64,000 nucleotides of DNA from Cornus controversa (lineage: Eukaryota > Streptophyta > Magnoliopsida > Cornales > Cornaceae), in assembly GCA_026545225.1 (NCBI GenBank), contig CM048846.1, positions 57,106,270-57,170,269 of the forward strand, written 5' to 3'. This document shows positions 30,596 to 42,141 of the stretch, piece by piece (position 1 is the stretch's first letter; each line of letters opens with the position of its first letter). A program made the translations under genes and the position numbers. The notes below the pieces were generated by a model. The model had not been told where the DNA came from. It saw only the letters and a program-made list of their open reading frames with translations, and made no database searches.

Positions 30596-33253
30596 TGTAA
30601 AGACCGGAACCAAATTTGATCAGTTTTCAAAACTTTTCATCATTTTTGCTATCAATGTGTTTTGAATAATGTTTTGAGTGTTTCAAGAGTGAGAAACATG
30701 TTATTATATTTTTGAAAGTTTTTGGAATGTTTAGAAAAGTTTAACTTTTTAGTCAACAAGAGCCCTAGAATGAGGTTAAGTGGGTCCGAGAAATTTGAGA
30801 AATTTTATTTTTGAGATTGGATGTAACAACATGTTTAATGACTTAAAGAAGTGATTTATAGGCCGTAGGAGTTTTTGAAATCGAAAACGGAGCCCGAAAA
30901 GGTACTTTAAGTGACTCGGGGGCATTTTGGTCATTTGACGCCCCCGATATTATAACTATCTACGGCTGAGATATCTCAGCCATTTCTCACAACTCTCTCT
31001 CTCTCTAAATCTCACCCACTTCATCTCTCTCCCTTCTCTCTAGATTTTAGACAAGTTGGAGTGTGATTTGAAGGTAGTCGAAGAAGAAAAGTGTGTAGAG
31101 GGCGTCAAGGGCTTCGGTTTGAACCGAATATAGTCCGCATTTCTTGAAGTTGAAAAAGATGGGATTTTCAAAGTTAGATTTTCAAGCTTAATATTTGAGG
31201 TAAGGGTGTCTTCTCCTCCCTTCTCAACGATTCTCTAGGGTTTGGGTGGTATATGGATGTGATAGTAGGAGTCAGAGGGATAAAGGTCATAATTGTGATT
31301 TTCTCTTATATATATATGCATGTTTAGAGTGTTCTTCATGTAATGTATATGATGTATGTGAAACATATTAGTCTATGTATGTTAAATGTGAGTTTTGTGC
31401 CACCTATATGTGAAATACATGATGTATGTGACTTGTATAAATGTTATACATGAATGAATGTGTACCTGACATGTTATTTATAGCTTAATGATGTTTTCAT
31501 ATGTTATAACTATTGGTTGAGAAGAATGTGGTTCATTAGGCTTACCTTGAACCATGACTTGAATTATGTGTGCTTAAATGCCATATGTGAAAAATGCATC
31601 AAAAGAGTAATTTTCCATGTTAATGCATTTAGTGATTGTTGTTGGTGAAAATGCATGCAATATTTTGCGTATGTTATGATTGCTTAGTATAGGATGCTCT
31701 TAGTGGAAAGTGGAATGGTTGTTGGAAATAGAATGAGTATTAAGGAAGTTGGACTATGAGAAATGATACATACGGAAGGTGTGATGAGCTCATATTTCCA
31801 ATTGGTGAAAAATAGACTCCTCTCCTTTAATTGGAAGTCTTCAATTGATGAGAAATTGTAGTGAAAATCTTGAGGTTGACTAGTGTCAACATGTGATAAT
31901 CTTGGTGGTAGTAAAAATCTTGAAGTTGACGAGTGTCAACATGTGATAATCTTGGTGGTGGTGAAAATCTGGATTTATGAGGTTAAAAGGTTCCGTCATG
32001 ATATTTCAAAATTTATAGGTTAAGTAGTTGAGTTAGTGGATTCATGTAGAGGATTTGGTTGCGAAATTCAAGACGTGTGTTGTGTGGTTTGTGGTTATGC
32101 ATGGTTACATATATACTTGCTATTTGTTACGTTGTTACCTCGTTGATGACATGAGTGTCCGAGCATACCATACAACATAGGGATAACATGATGCTTATCA
32201 TGTAGGTCGGCGTTGAGTCGATGCTTAGGTGGGTTTGGTCGTCTCTACTGAGCCGCCGTGGTGCTCACCCCTTTCTCCCCAAACATTTTTACAGGTTAGG
32301 TACCAATGGGAGACAAAGCAGGATTAGCTCAATGAACCTTGTTGAGTTCCTTTTTGGACTTTTGAACTTTTGAGATGTAAATAGATGTCCATACCGGTTT
32401 GTGGCATATGGACTATGTTAATGAAGTTATATTTACATTTGATTCATTTTGATATACTCTAGTTTTAAATGTAATGATCATATATGGATCATATGTGATT
32501 TGTGAGTTTTGAATGGAAAAGTGTTGGTTTTTATTCCATTATGTATAAATTATTGGATTTGATTGTTAAAGATGTGGATTCATGCTTAGAATGGTGTATG
32601 ATGATGTTTTTATCATTTCTACATCTTATGGATGATGTTTGATGATTCTAGGACTTTTTTGAGAAGTTTTGGAGCCTAAAAGTTGAGAATTTTGAGTCTT
32701 GGACAGTAGGTTTCAATACTTGGGTCGATACATGTTTGATACATTGCAACTTCGATGCATCTAACTCACCACTTCGATACATCGAAGTTACTATTCACAG
32801 CATGCTCCGAAATCTGCACAAATTTTAATCGAGCATAATTTCTTCGTTTTAAATCAAAACTGAGTGTGGTTTTTTTTTTAAATTGAGTATTTTTGTTCCT
32901 TTACCCAATGGTGAGGGTTTTAGTTTCAATTTCTAGCCACACAGGGAGTTGAGTTCTTGAAATTTAGGAGTTATACAATTGTGGCTTGATGTGGGGCTTC
33001 TTTGATACTGGTTGTGGTTGAGGTTGAGTTAGCATATCCATGTGCAAGAAAATAGTTAAGTTTTCGCAGTATTTGAGAGTGAGGAGAGTTCATTAGGGGT
33101 CAACGGATGAGTTCACCTTCGGCTTCCGTAGAACGAAAATTAGGGTGTGACAATTGGTATCAAAGCGTGATATCAAAGGGTGATTGTAGTTAGGGTATAG
33201 ATGATAAGTGGAGTCACCCTTGGTTTCTGGAGAGCGGAAATCGAGGCGTGACA
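30596..33253 (+). mobile_element. Tekay-like LTR with retained primer site and second LTR end
   Basis: An LTR of 2,557 bp runs from TGTAAAGACCGG (30596) to GGGTGTGACA (33152). It is followed by the primer-binding site TTGGTATCAAAGC (33154) and then, 100 bp on, a second copy of the LTR tail ending GAGGCGTGACA (33253). Flanks TGTTA (30591-30595) and TGCCA (33254-33258) look like a worn duplication. This suggests a 5' LTR plus a few internal bases fused to the tail of the 3' LTR, left by unequal recombination or deletion. It inserted into copy C in the opposite orientation. Confidence 0.75.
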
Positions 33254-33740
33254 TGCCAATTCACCACCCTCACTAAAATATAATCTCATTTTTGAGATGT
33301 CTTCCATCATTTGCCACTCACAGATGGCAATGTTTTCCAAGGTACTATGTGATTTCCTACTTAAAGCATCGACTACCACATTAGCCTTTCCTAGGTGATG
33401 CTGAAGATCAAAGTTGTAATCTTTCATGTACTCCACCCACCTTCGTTGCCTCATATTGAAGTCTTTTTATGTGAAAAGGTACTTCAAGCTCTTATGATCA
33501 AAGGAAACCTTAAACTTTTTCCCGTACAAGTAATGGCTCCATATTTTCAATGCAAAGATTACTGCCGCTAACTCCAAGTTATGAGTTGGCTAATTTTGTT
33601 CATATGTCTTCAATTGCCGGGAACCATACGTAAGAACCTCTCAGATTGCATCAATACAAATCCTAACCCATCCCGTTAAGCATCACAGTAGATTACATAA
33701 CCCAAATCACGTTCAAAAATTACCAATATTGGAGCAGTAG
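33254..33740 (-). pseudogene. RNase H domain of Tekay copy C
   Basis: The minus-strand frame includes [20 protein letters not shown] and HLGKANVVVDALSRKSHS, the end of RNase H with the conserved His and Asp (GKAN..VDALSRK). Upstream pieces are [19 protein letters not shown] and the YLYGKKFKV...HKSLKY segment. Frameshifts break the domain, and YCDA is followed by a stop. Confidence 0.85.
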
Positions 33741-33749
33741 TCAATCGAC

Positions 33750-34560
33750 TCTTTAATTTTATAGATGAATGCTCACTGGAATCATTCCACACAAACTTAA
33801 CTCCTTTACAAATAAGTTTAGTCATAGCAATGCTAACTTCAAAAAGTCCTTCATAAAGCGCCGATAGTAGCCAGCTATCCCCAAGAAACTATGTATCTCA
33901 GATAAATTCTTCGGCCTTTCCAAATTCATTATCGCTTCAACCTTAGAAAGATCCACTGAAACTCCTCTTTCCGACACTACATGTCCAAGGAACTTCACTT
34001 CCGTTAGTAAAAATTCACATTTTTCATACTTGGCATAATGCCGATGCTTAAATTTATAACACTGTCCTCAAGTGACTCTCATGTTTCTTTATAGAGGATG
34101 AGTACATGAGAATATCATCCACAAACACCACCACGAATCTGTCCAAGTAAACACTAAAGACTCGGTTTATTAAGTCCATGAATGTTGTCGATGCATTCGT
34201 TAACCCAAATGGCATCACTAAAAACTCATAGTGTCCATATCGTGTCTGAAAAGTAGTCTTCAGAATGTCCTCATCCCTTACCTTTAACTGGTAATACCCA
34301 GACCTTAGCTCGAGCTTTGAAAAGCACCTTGAACCTTTGAGTTGATCAAAAAAGTTATTTATCCTTGGCAAATGATACTTGTTCTTGATTGTTGCTTGGT
34401 TCAAGTTCTGATAATCTATACACAACTGCAAGAATCCGTCCTTTTCTTAAAAAAGAGGACCAAAGCTCCCAAGGCGATGTACTAGGCCGTACAAATCCCT
34501 TGTTCGACAATTCATATAACTGATCTTTCAACTCTACCAGTGTCATATGTTACAGTGCCA
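33750..34560 (-). pseudogene. Reverse transcriptase of Tekay copy C
   Basis: The minus strand reads [19 protein letters not shown], then after a frameshift [59 protein letters not shown] and the catalytic box [11 protein letters not shown]. The longest intact piece spans 125 codons (34431-34054). The thumb and the region leading into RNase H (about 33750-34050) are recognisable at nucleotide level. It is inactive because of frameshifts. Confidence 0.88.
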
Positions 34561-35200
34561 TAGAGATAGATGCAGTATCAGGAGCAAGATCAATACTAAA
34601 CACTACTTTATGTCTCAAAGGTAACTCTATCAAGTCCATTGGAAACACATCCAAGAAATCACAAACTACCGGTGGAAACCTTTCACGAGTCATAACCTCA
34701 TCATCCTCAACTAACAAGCTAGCCAAGAAACATCAAATCTCGTTCCAAACACCAGAACTATGTAATGATGGTATATAGAAATCATCACGCTCTCCTACAA
34801 ACTTGAAGCAGTCACCCTCCGGTGTACATACCATCACTCTCCTATGAAGGCAATCGATCGTGACTCTAAACATAAACAGTCATTCCATACATAGAATGAT
34901 ATCAAAACTAGTCATATCTAGCAACACAAAGTTGAACACTAGTAGATGTCCAGCACCCACGATCTCGCAAGATCAATAAACCCTACCTAGCAAAACTCTA
35001 CCCCCAACAAGTGTATCAATGGACAATGGTGACTCCAGTGATGATACCTCCAGCCCCAAGGCATATGCAAATACAATAGATATGAATGAATGAGATGCAC
35101 CCGAGTCTATCAACACCCTAGCCCACGAGCTAAAAACCAGGAAAATACCTCTGACCACTAACGACCCTAGTATATCCTCTGCCTGAGTCAGTATAAAAAC
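34561..35200 (-). pseudogene. Aspartic protease domain of Tekay copy C
   Basis: The minus strand gives ARVLIDSGASHSFISIVFA with the catalytic DSG intact, and SLESPLSIDTLVGGRVLLG, then a stop. Later segments correspond to 21641-22100 of copy B (contact with the CVCTPEGDCF-like part). The intact Asp contrasts with Asn in copy B. Confidence 0.85.
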
Positions 35201-35394
35201 ACGACCTTGAATCTGCTGACCCCACTAACCAGCACCATAAAATCCAGACAACTAGGTAGACACAGCAGGTGTGGCTTCTCTTTCTACTTAAGAGCCCTGA
35301 ATTGACTAAGGTGGCAAAAATGCACTCAAACCTAACTCACCTGTAGTAGACTAAAAATTCCTCTACTAAGATCCAGTCCCATTATCTACGCTCT

Positions 35395-35560
35395 GTCTCT
35401 GAGGACAATTTGTTCTAATATGTCTAGATTCGCGACAATGGAAACATGCTCGTTTCCCTCCCTATGCTATTTGTATAGATACAGCATGCCTCTGTGGGCA
35501 CTCATACATATGGTGACCCGATTGCTAGCAATGATAGCACACTATAGTAGATCTTAAAGA
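35395..35560 (-). pseudogene. CCHC zinc knuckles of Tekay copy C gag
   Basis: CFHCRESRHIRTNC fits CX2CX4HX4C. The other knuckle reads CYHC, a stop, then QSGHHMYEC with the same spacing. These pair with those of copy B. Confidence 0.85.
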
Positions 35561-35639
35561 TCCTGTAGGCAAAGGCACTGAGGGTACGGAGCGAGACTGT
35601 TGCCACTGAGAAACTAAAGCATTACCCATCTGCCTCTTC

Positions 35640-36290
35640 CTTGCTTAACTGCCCGTAAGTGCTCCAGAACATCTAGTCTGACTCTTGGAATCCCATATCC
35701 TCTGAGCCTCTCTATCAGCTTCCTTTAGTACCAAGGCTCTATTAATAACCTCGACATAAACTTTCAAGCCTAAAATAGACACCTTTTTCCTTATGGACAT
35801 TTTAAGTCCCTTCATAAAATAGTTTGCTTTCATCTCCTCATCACCCACCATCTCTGGTGCAAAATGAGCCAAAGATGTGAACTTGGTCTCATACTCCATT
35901 ATGTCCATATCTCCTTGGACAAGATCTATAAACTCTTGTTTGAGCCTATATTTCATCGTTGGGAGAAAATACCTCCCAAAGACAAATCATTGAAAGCTTC
36001 CCACCTCATCACTTCCGTATCATGAGTGTTCTTCACCAGACTCCACCACCTATCCACTTCACCTTAAAAATGAAATGTAGCTATACTGACCCTAAGGTCC
36101 TCATCAATTCATAAGGCAACCAAAATTTTTAAAGTTTGGTCTATCCACTTTTCAACTACTAGCGGATCAGATCTGCTTGCATAAGTAGGTGGTTTGTACT
36201 TAATGTACTCCTTCATTGCCGTAATCATACAATTCAAGCCACCTTATGGTTGAGCTTGAACTTCCTCCTCACTAGTTTTTCTCGCGATTT
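35640..36290 (-). pseudogene. Gag capsid region of Tekay copy C
   Basis: The minus-strand frame 35956-35645 encodes YRLKQEFIDLVQGDMDIMEY, ETKFTSLAHFAPEMVGDEE and YFMKGLKMSIRKKVSILGLK, clearly the same gag domain as in copy B and better preserved at the N-terminal side. Upstream sequence to 36290 continues the domain in broken frames. Confidence 0.85.
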
Positions 36291-36706
36291 GCCTTATGGT
36301 TGCTACCATGTCTCCACAAATTAGGCTCTATCCACAGTTTCTTGTGGAACGTGAGCATCTCTACCTCTTGCTCTCTTTGGTGGCATCTTGCTATAAACAT
36401 AATAAAGAAAGCTTAACACCAAGCATATATAGTCATATAAATCTCACAATACCTACACAACACGATGCTAATTCATTCCATAATTAGAATGCTATAAGGG
36501 CATAAACAAATAATCACATTCCACACAAGCAATTTATAGGCCCTAAGTCCAAATTCTTAACCTCAACTATGCATGTGGTTCAACTCTCAATAACTATTCC
36601 AAAGTAATTGAACAAAGTGTTCCGACAACCCGCAACCACCACACATCTCTAAACCAATGTGCAATTTGACCTTTATCCATCGTCCTCAGGTATTCGAACC
36701 CGGTTA
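36291..36706 (-). other. 5' leader of Tekay copy C
   Basis: Matches 23420-23755 of copy B (start-codon region CTTGGTGGCATTTTGC-like, then the leader text ending TTCGAACCCGG). No gene was seen. Confidence 0.55.
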
Positions 36707-36711
36707 AGTTC

Positions 36712-37991
36712 TGTGAGATATATAATTGTAATTGACAAATTTTGATGTTAAAACTTGTTGATCGAGTTGTAATTTTTGTTTAATTTTGTGTTTTGATCTT
36801 CGGAGCTAAACGGAAAGTGTCTCAATACTGTGAATTTGATGAGAACCTCACTTAGAACAGATATGTGAGTGAGGACACTATGTTTTGAAGTTTGGTGAAC
36901 TTAGGACTCAGAAAATATGCTTCAAATGTGCAAATTGAATTTCTTCAAAGTCCTACCGGTCCCCATATATAAGGACCGGTCCAATTGCTCTCGGGATTGT
37001 TGAAATTCTACATATCTGAAAAGTCCCACCGGTCCCCAAAAATTAGGACCAGTCTGACTTTTGTCAGGACTTTGGAAATTCTAGGTCTTTGTAAAAGTCC
37101 CACGGTCCCCAATTTTTAGGACCGGTCCGACTTAGCTGATGAGCGCAAAAATTTTCTTTTTGATCTGATTCGCTTTCCTAGTCAACCCAGACTTCTCTAA
37201 AACTTTCCTTAGATGTTTTAAACTTGTTTTCCAAGTAGACTAAGGATTCTAAACCTTACAAATACCTCTTTATGCTTCAACCTAAAGGTGGGGGGAGATG
37301 AGAGACTCAATGAATTAATTGTTAGAGACAGGAATATATTTTGGAAGCTAAAAGAGAGATTTATGAGAGAAAATCTTCATTGATTTTTATTTTTGAGAGC
37401 ACACACACACGGAGTGTTTAAGTTGTGATGTTCTTCTTCATTTGATCAACGGAAGCTTCAAGACATCATCAGTCTACACAGTTGATCAAGAGCAGCAGAG
37501 GTGGTTCCTTGAAACTACAAACATTTTTTCTGAAGAGGAAGAGAAACGATCACTACGAAGGGAACAAAATACTTGCTGAGTATTTTTGTTCTTTCAACTA
37601 TCCTTCTGAAAGAATTGTGACATGGAGTCGCAATTGTAAGCCTGAGGTGTTCCGCATCAAGTTTTTGTCAGAGTGGAATGGGTGTGAGTCTAGGATAGAG
37701 TCTGATGTACTTTACTTCGAGCTAGTGGATTGGTTTCTCTGGGGTTTTCTACCTCACCCCCGTGGTTTTTTCCCACCTTGGGTTTCCAAGTAAAATTCCT
37801 GGTGTCATCTCTAACTTTTCCTTACTTGCTCTATTTATTTTATGATTGGTTTGGATGCTTAATTGGTAATAATTGTGGGTAATTAATCAATCATAAAAAT
37901 TGGGCAAGAGGACCTATTCACCCCCTCTAGGTTTAAGGATTAGCATCTCACTCTAAATTAACTGAACCGTTTCCGCACCGCGTAACTCACA
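36712..37991 (+). mobile_element. SIRE-like copia solo LTR, 1,280 bp, inside a primer-binding site
   Basis: It starts TGTGAGATATAT and ends GTAACTCACA, with inverted TGTGAG/CTCACA termini. AGTTC is perfectly duplicated at 36707-36711 and 37992-37996. CTATTCACCCCCTCTAGG (37916-37933) is the usual 3' text of large copia LTRs. The 103-codon open frame at 37482-37793 has no family signature and is part of the LTR. Three ACCGGTCC phrase pairs lie at 36955-37135. Insertion split the primer-binding site of copy C. Confidence 0.88.
36953..37135. repeat. Three hairpin-forming ACCGGTCC repeats
   Basis: Each unit has the form (A)CCGGTCCCC-n6-12-GGACCGGTCC or close to it, so the phrases are self-complementary. 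The units at 36956, 37028 and 37100 are about 72 bp apart. Confidence 0.85.
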
Positions 37992-37992
37992 A

Positions 37993-38004
37993 GTTCTGAT
38001 ACCA
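37993..38004 (-). other. Primer-binding site of Tekay copy C (split by insertion)
   Basis: The minus strand reads TGGTATCAGAAC. The first bases of the site are also the target duplication of the solo LTR at 36712-37991, so a partial second copy of the site lies at 36707-36711. Confidence 0.85.
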
Positions 38005-38007
38005 TGC

Positions 38008-40384
38008 TATCATTCCCCAAATTCCAACATCAGGAAGGGAATGAAAAATAGAGCTGATTAAATGAAACCTCAACTAGTTCACACACTTGAACCATTCGAT
38101 CCCAAGACTTAATTTTGTATATGTCTAGAATTTCAAAATGGAATCAAGCCTATTAGATAGCGGATTCAAAATCACTCAATTTCGAAAGAAACTACACTCA
38201 ATTCTGATTCAAAACAAATGAACTATGTTCGTTTGAAGTTAGGGGCAATTTCAATATAAGCTGTGAACAATACCTTCGCTTAATCAAAGAGGTACTTTTA
38301 ATTAATGGAAGCTACAATTAATTGAAGTTCCATCAAAATTTCTATTAAAACATGCTAGAATTGGGATCCAAATTTACTAAATTTCTTTGATTAATCAAAC
38401 ACGGGTCTTCGATTAATCAAAGCCTTTCAATTAGTCAAAGTTGGGTTTTCAATTAATCGAAACCCTTTGGTAGAAAATCTTGTTAAGTCCTATTTTTCCA
38501 TTAGGACATCCCATACTCACTCACCATCAAGCATATATTCCATATGCATTATCATACATTTTGTACAACTCAAAACATGCACGGAAGAATTTAAAATCAC
38601 AAGTGTATCTCAATTACATCATAAACATCAGATCAAGTTTGGAAAATATATACAACGTCCAATTTCCCAAAAGTAAAACCAATGTATCAAGATACTTGTC
38701 CAATACCCATATTACAACTTCTCAAAAGTGTCAACATGACACGTACATACATAATTACTCAAAAGATTCCAAAAATACTACCAAGTACTCCATATAGCTA
38801 CTCAAGTTTCATCCATTGTCGGTGACTTATCTGAAAAAGTTTTGGGGGAAAGGGGTGAGCAAACAATTAGCTCAGTAGGAATTCTCCAACCCACCTAGGC
38901 ATCGACCCGACACAGACCTACATGATATGCAATCATGATGTCAATATTCTACATGACATGTTCAACAATTGTATATCAAACCAATCCAATGCAATACATA
39001 TATGCATTTAGAACATTCATCATGCTTAAAAGCTAAACGCATAAGCAACTTTAGATTCACATCTTTTTCTATCATAATCTGATACTTATACATGATTGGT
39101 CAACTCCGATAGTCATGTAGTGGTGGACACCTTCAATGACACTCATATGATTGGGCAACTCTGAATATCATACATTATTGGCAATATATTGGTCTTGCCA
39201 TTGTGATTGGACAATTCTGACGATCACATAATTTTGGACTACTCTGATTTCTAGGCATTAGCCTCGTTATGATTGGATAACTCCGACGATCATACCACAG
39301 TGAACATTTTTACCACTTCCATAGCATCGTTGGACAATTCTGAACCCCATGTATGACTTACTTGGACAAAACTCCGATATATATGCACATTAGGCAACAT
39401 ATCACGTATAACATTTTTTTCATGCTCTCCTACATACGTACATGCTTTATATCAATCCTGGCATGTATCACATTCTCACGTACCACATATATACACATAT
39501 ATGTCCACATTCATGCATATACCTCCTATATGTATACAAAGACACGTATATCAATCATATGCTCACAATTCCATACATATAACATGTATTAGCCCACAAC
39601 CATTATATATCACAAGATATAATCATATATAACATGCATTTAATCATAATGAAAGAGAAAAAGATCTTACACAACCATCCCACTCTCCCAAGCATGCTAA
39701 ACTCAACCAAACTCTCCCAAACTCACCAATAATCTAAATCGATGACTAAGAGAAAAGAAACACCACTACCTTAAGATTGAAGCTTTTCCAGCCAAAATCC
39801 TAAAAATCCCAAGATTCCAAACTTCATCAAATCTTACTTTGTTTAGATCAAATCATATTCTTTGCTGCGTAGAACACTTTGTCCTCTATTGGCACCTTTT
39901 AAATCCAAGTTTAAGGGCTCCAAAACTAAGAGAGAATGAAAAGAGATGAAGAGAAAGGAGAGAGACACAAGTGGCTGGCTGTTTGGTCTGTAAAAAATGA
40001 AAAAAATATCCTATCTCTTGATATTTATATCCCCTTGAGCGTAAAATGACCAAAATACCCCTATGCCACTTAACGTACCCTCCCGACCTCTATTTTTTAT
40101 TTCGAAAGCGGCTATAACTCTAAAATCACTTCCTTAACTCTTTCAACATTTCATTTGGTCTAAAACCAAAAATAATATTTTTTGAAAAAATATATAGTTT
40201 CCCAGGCCCACTTGACCTGAAAATCTCAAAATGAATCAAATGACTAAAAACATTCCTAGACCTCTAAATAAGTCCCCAAACATGCATTTCATATTTAGAC
40301 CACATGTAACATCATTTCACATCATTTATATGGCAATAAAGGGAATAAAAGAGAAATCGGTCAAAATTGGACCCGATCTCTACA
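38008..40384 (-). mobile_element. 5' LTR of Tekay copy C, 2,377 bp
   Basis: The minus strand starts TGTAGAGATCGGGTCC at 40384 and ends GGGGAATGATA at 38008. It is the same length as LTR B to within 2 bp. It contains the family block (40030-40150), the 'caactccgat' zone (39095-39370), the GCTCACCCC...CAGATAAG block (38826-38860) and a 'ttaatcaaag / aattaatcgaa' phrase zone (38255-38465). Confidence 0.88.
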
Positions 40385-40575
40385 TTTATCATGCTTAATA
40401 GTTTTAACACATAAGCATATATAAATACACATCTATTTCGATCATAATCCAATAACTACACATGATTGGGCAACTCCGATGATCATATAGTGTTGGTCAA
40501 CTCTGACAACACTAGTATGTTTGGACAACTCGAATGATTATACTTCAATGGCAATTATTAGATTTGCCAATAAGA
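40385..40575 (-). mobile_element. Fragment of another Tekay LTR (copy D)
   Basis: The text parallels 39025-39200 of LTR C (catgcttaa, cataagc, gatcataatc, attgggcaactccgatgatc). LTR C appears to have inserted into it. The rest of this LTR is not located. Confidence 0.65.
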
Positions 40576-41345
40576 ATTTGGCCCTTAAAGAAAATCCTCA
40601 CTTTTAGCCACTGGTCAATTTAAAACTAATTGGGTTGTTAAATATGAATTGATTTAATGTGATAGAGACATTTGTAATTTAATTTCATGCTAAGGGCACA
40701 AGTGCAATTGTATATAAATATATATTAGATATTTTAATATCCTATAATATATACTAATATATATATATATAATTTAAATATACATATAATATCTTATTTT
40801 TCATAGTGAGAATATAAGATATGGAGTGTGTATATATTTTCTTTTTATATGAATATATGATATATTATATCTTGCATATATAGAAAGGAAAAGTTGATTT
40901 AGGAGAGACTCTCCTATAAATATGTCATATTCTCTCCCATATCAAGGGGTGAAAAATTAGTCGTAAGACTAGGGTTCTGCAATTACAACAAGTGTGATTG
41001 TAGGAGATTGTAGAGAAAGAAATCAATTCACAAACCTAGGGTTCTCTTATAAGAACTAGGTTTTTAGAGAATCAACCCCAAGGGTCATAGTGGTGATTCT
41101 TATGGGTAGTACACCAAAGAGATCAATTGCTTCATCAATTGTTGAAGATTAGGGGGTTGGAAAATTATCCCCATCAAGGTGCATGATCTCTGAATCTCAT
41201 ATTCTCCAAGCAATCATATTTGTTAAATAAGAAAAAAATTATTGTTTATATAATCTTTCATACATCAAAGGATTCGATCAAATTTATCGATTCATCTCAA
41301 CACTCTTCTACAATTTATGATAAAAGTCCCCCTTTCCCATCCATA
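40576..41345 (+). mobile_element. Copia-like LTR fragment, plus strand
   Basis: CCTATAAATATGTC at about 40912 is followed by a leader with AAACCTAGGGTTCTCTTATAAGAACTAGGTTT (41033-41064, an inverted repeat), and ATCTCAACA near 41303 could be the LTR end. No coding sequence or reliable boundaries. It separates the copy D LTR fragment from copy E pol. Confidence 0.4.
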
Positions 41346-41810
41346 TTTACGTCCTTTTGTGTGAAAGGGTACTTCAAGCTCTTATGATAGGAGAAAACCT
41401 CAATTTTTTTCCCATACAAGTAATGTATCCACATTTTCAATGCAACTATTATCGCCACTAACTCCAAGTTATGAATCGCATAATTCTGTTCATATATCTT
41501 CAATTGTCGAGAACCATATGCAATAACTCTCTCGGTTTGCATCAAAACACAGCCCAAACCATCCTGCGAAGCATCACAGTAGATCACATATCCCAAACCA
41601 CGTTCCGGAATGATCAAAATCGGAGAACTAGTCAAACGACTCTTCAACTCCATAAAATAATGCTCACAAACATCGTTCCACGCAAACTTAACTCCTTTAC
41701 GAGTAAGTCGTGTCATAGGCACCGCTAACCTCAAAACGTATTTCACAAAGTGTCGATAGTAGTCGGCTAAGCCCAAGAAACTACGTATCTCAAATACATT
41801 CTTCAGTCTT
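41346..41810 (-). pseudogene. RNase H domain of Tekay copy E
   Basis: An open minus-strand frame reads [96 protein letters not shown] and HKSLKYPFTQKDVN. It holds the connection domain lost in copy B and an intact first Asp (YCDAS). It is cut at QKDVNM by the neighbouring LTR-like segment. It is the best-preserved RNase H here. Confidence 0.88.
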
Positions 41811-42141
41811 TCCTAACTCATTATCGCTTCAATCTTAGAAGGATCCGCAGAAACTTCTCCTTCTAACATTACGTGTCCAAGGAACTTCATTTTCGTTAGC
41901 CAAAATTCATATTTTTCATACTTAGCGTACAAATGGCGATCCTTCAAAATCTTTAACACAGTCCTCAAATGAATCTTATGTTCGTCTATAGAGGATGAGT
42001 ACATGAGGATATCGTCCACAAACACCACCATGAACCTATCCAAATAAATACATAAGACTCCATTCATTAAGTCCATAAATGTCGTTGGTGCGTTCGTTAA
42101 ACCAAATGGTATCACTAGAAACTCATAGTGTCCATATCTAT
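41811..42141 (-). pseudogene. Reverse transcriptase of Tekay copy E, C-terminal half
   Basis: The minus-strand frame begins at [20 protein letters not shown] and includes the catalytic [16 protein letters not shown], then [14 protein letters not shown] and [12 protein letters not shown]. The N-terminal fingers and palm motifs (FVRPS, IDYRKLN) are missing: copy E is cut at RYGHY by the LTR starting at 42142, and its other half is not seen on the far side of copy F. A single stop separates it from RNase H. Confidence 0.88.

Noticed and set aside
37482..37793. 103-codon open frame as a gene
   Set aside because: It is within the solo LTR 36712-37991 and has no recognisable domain.
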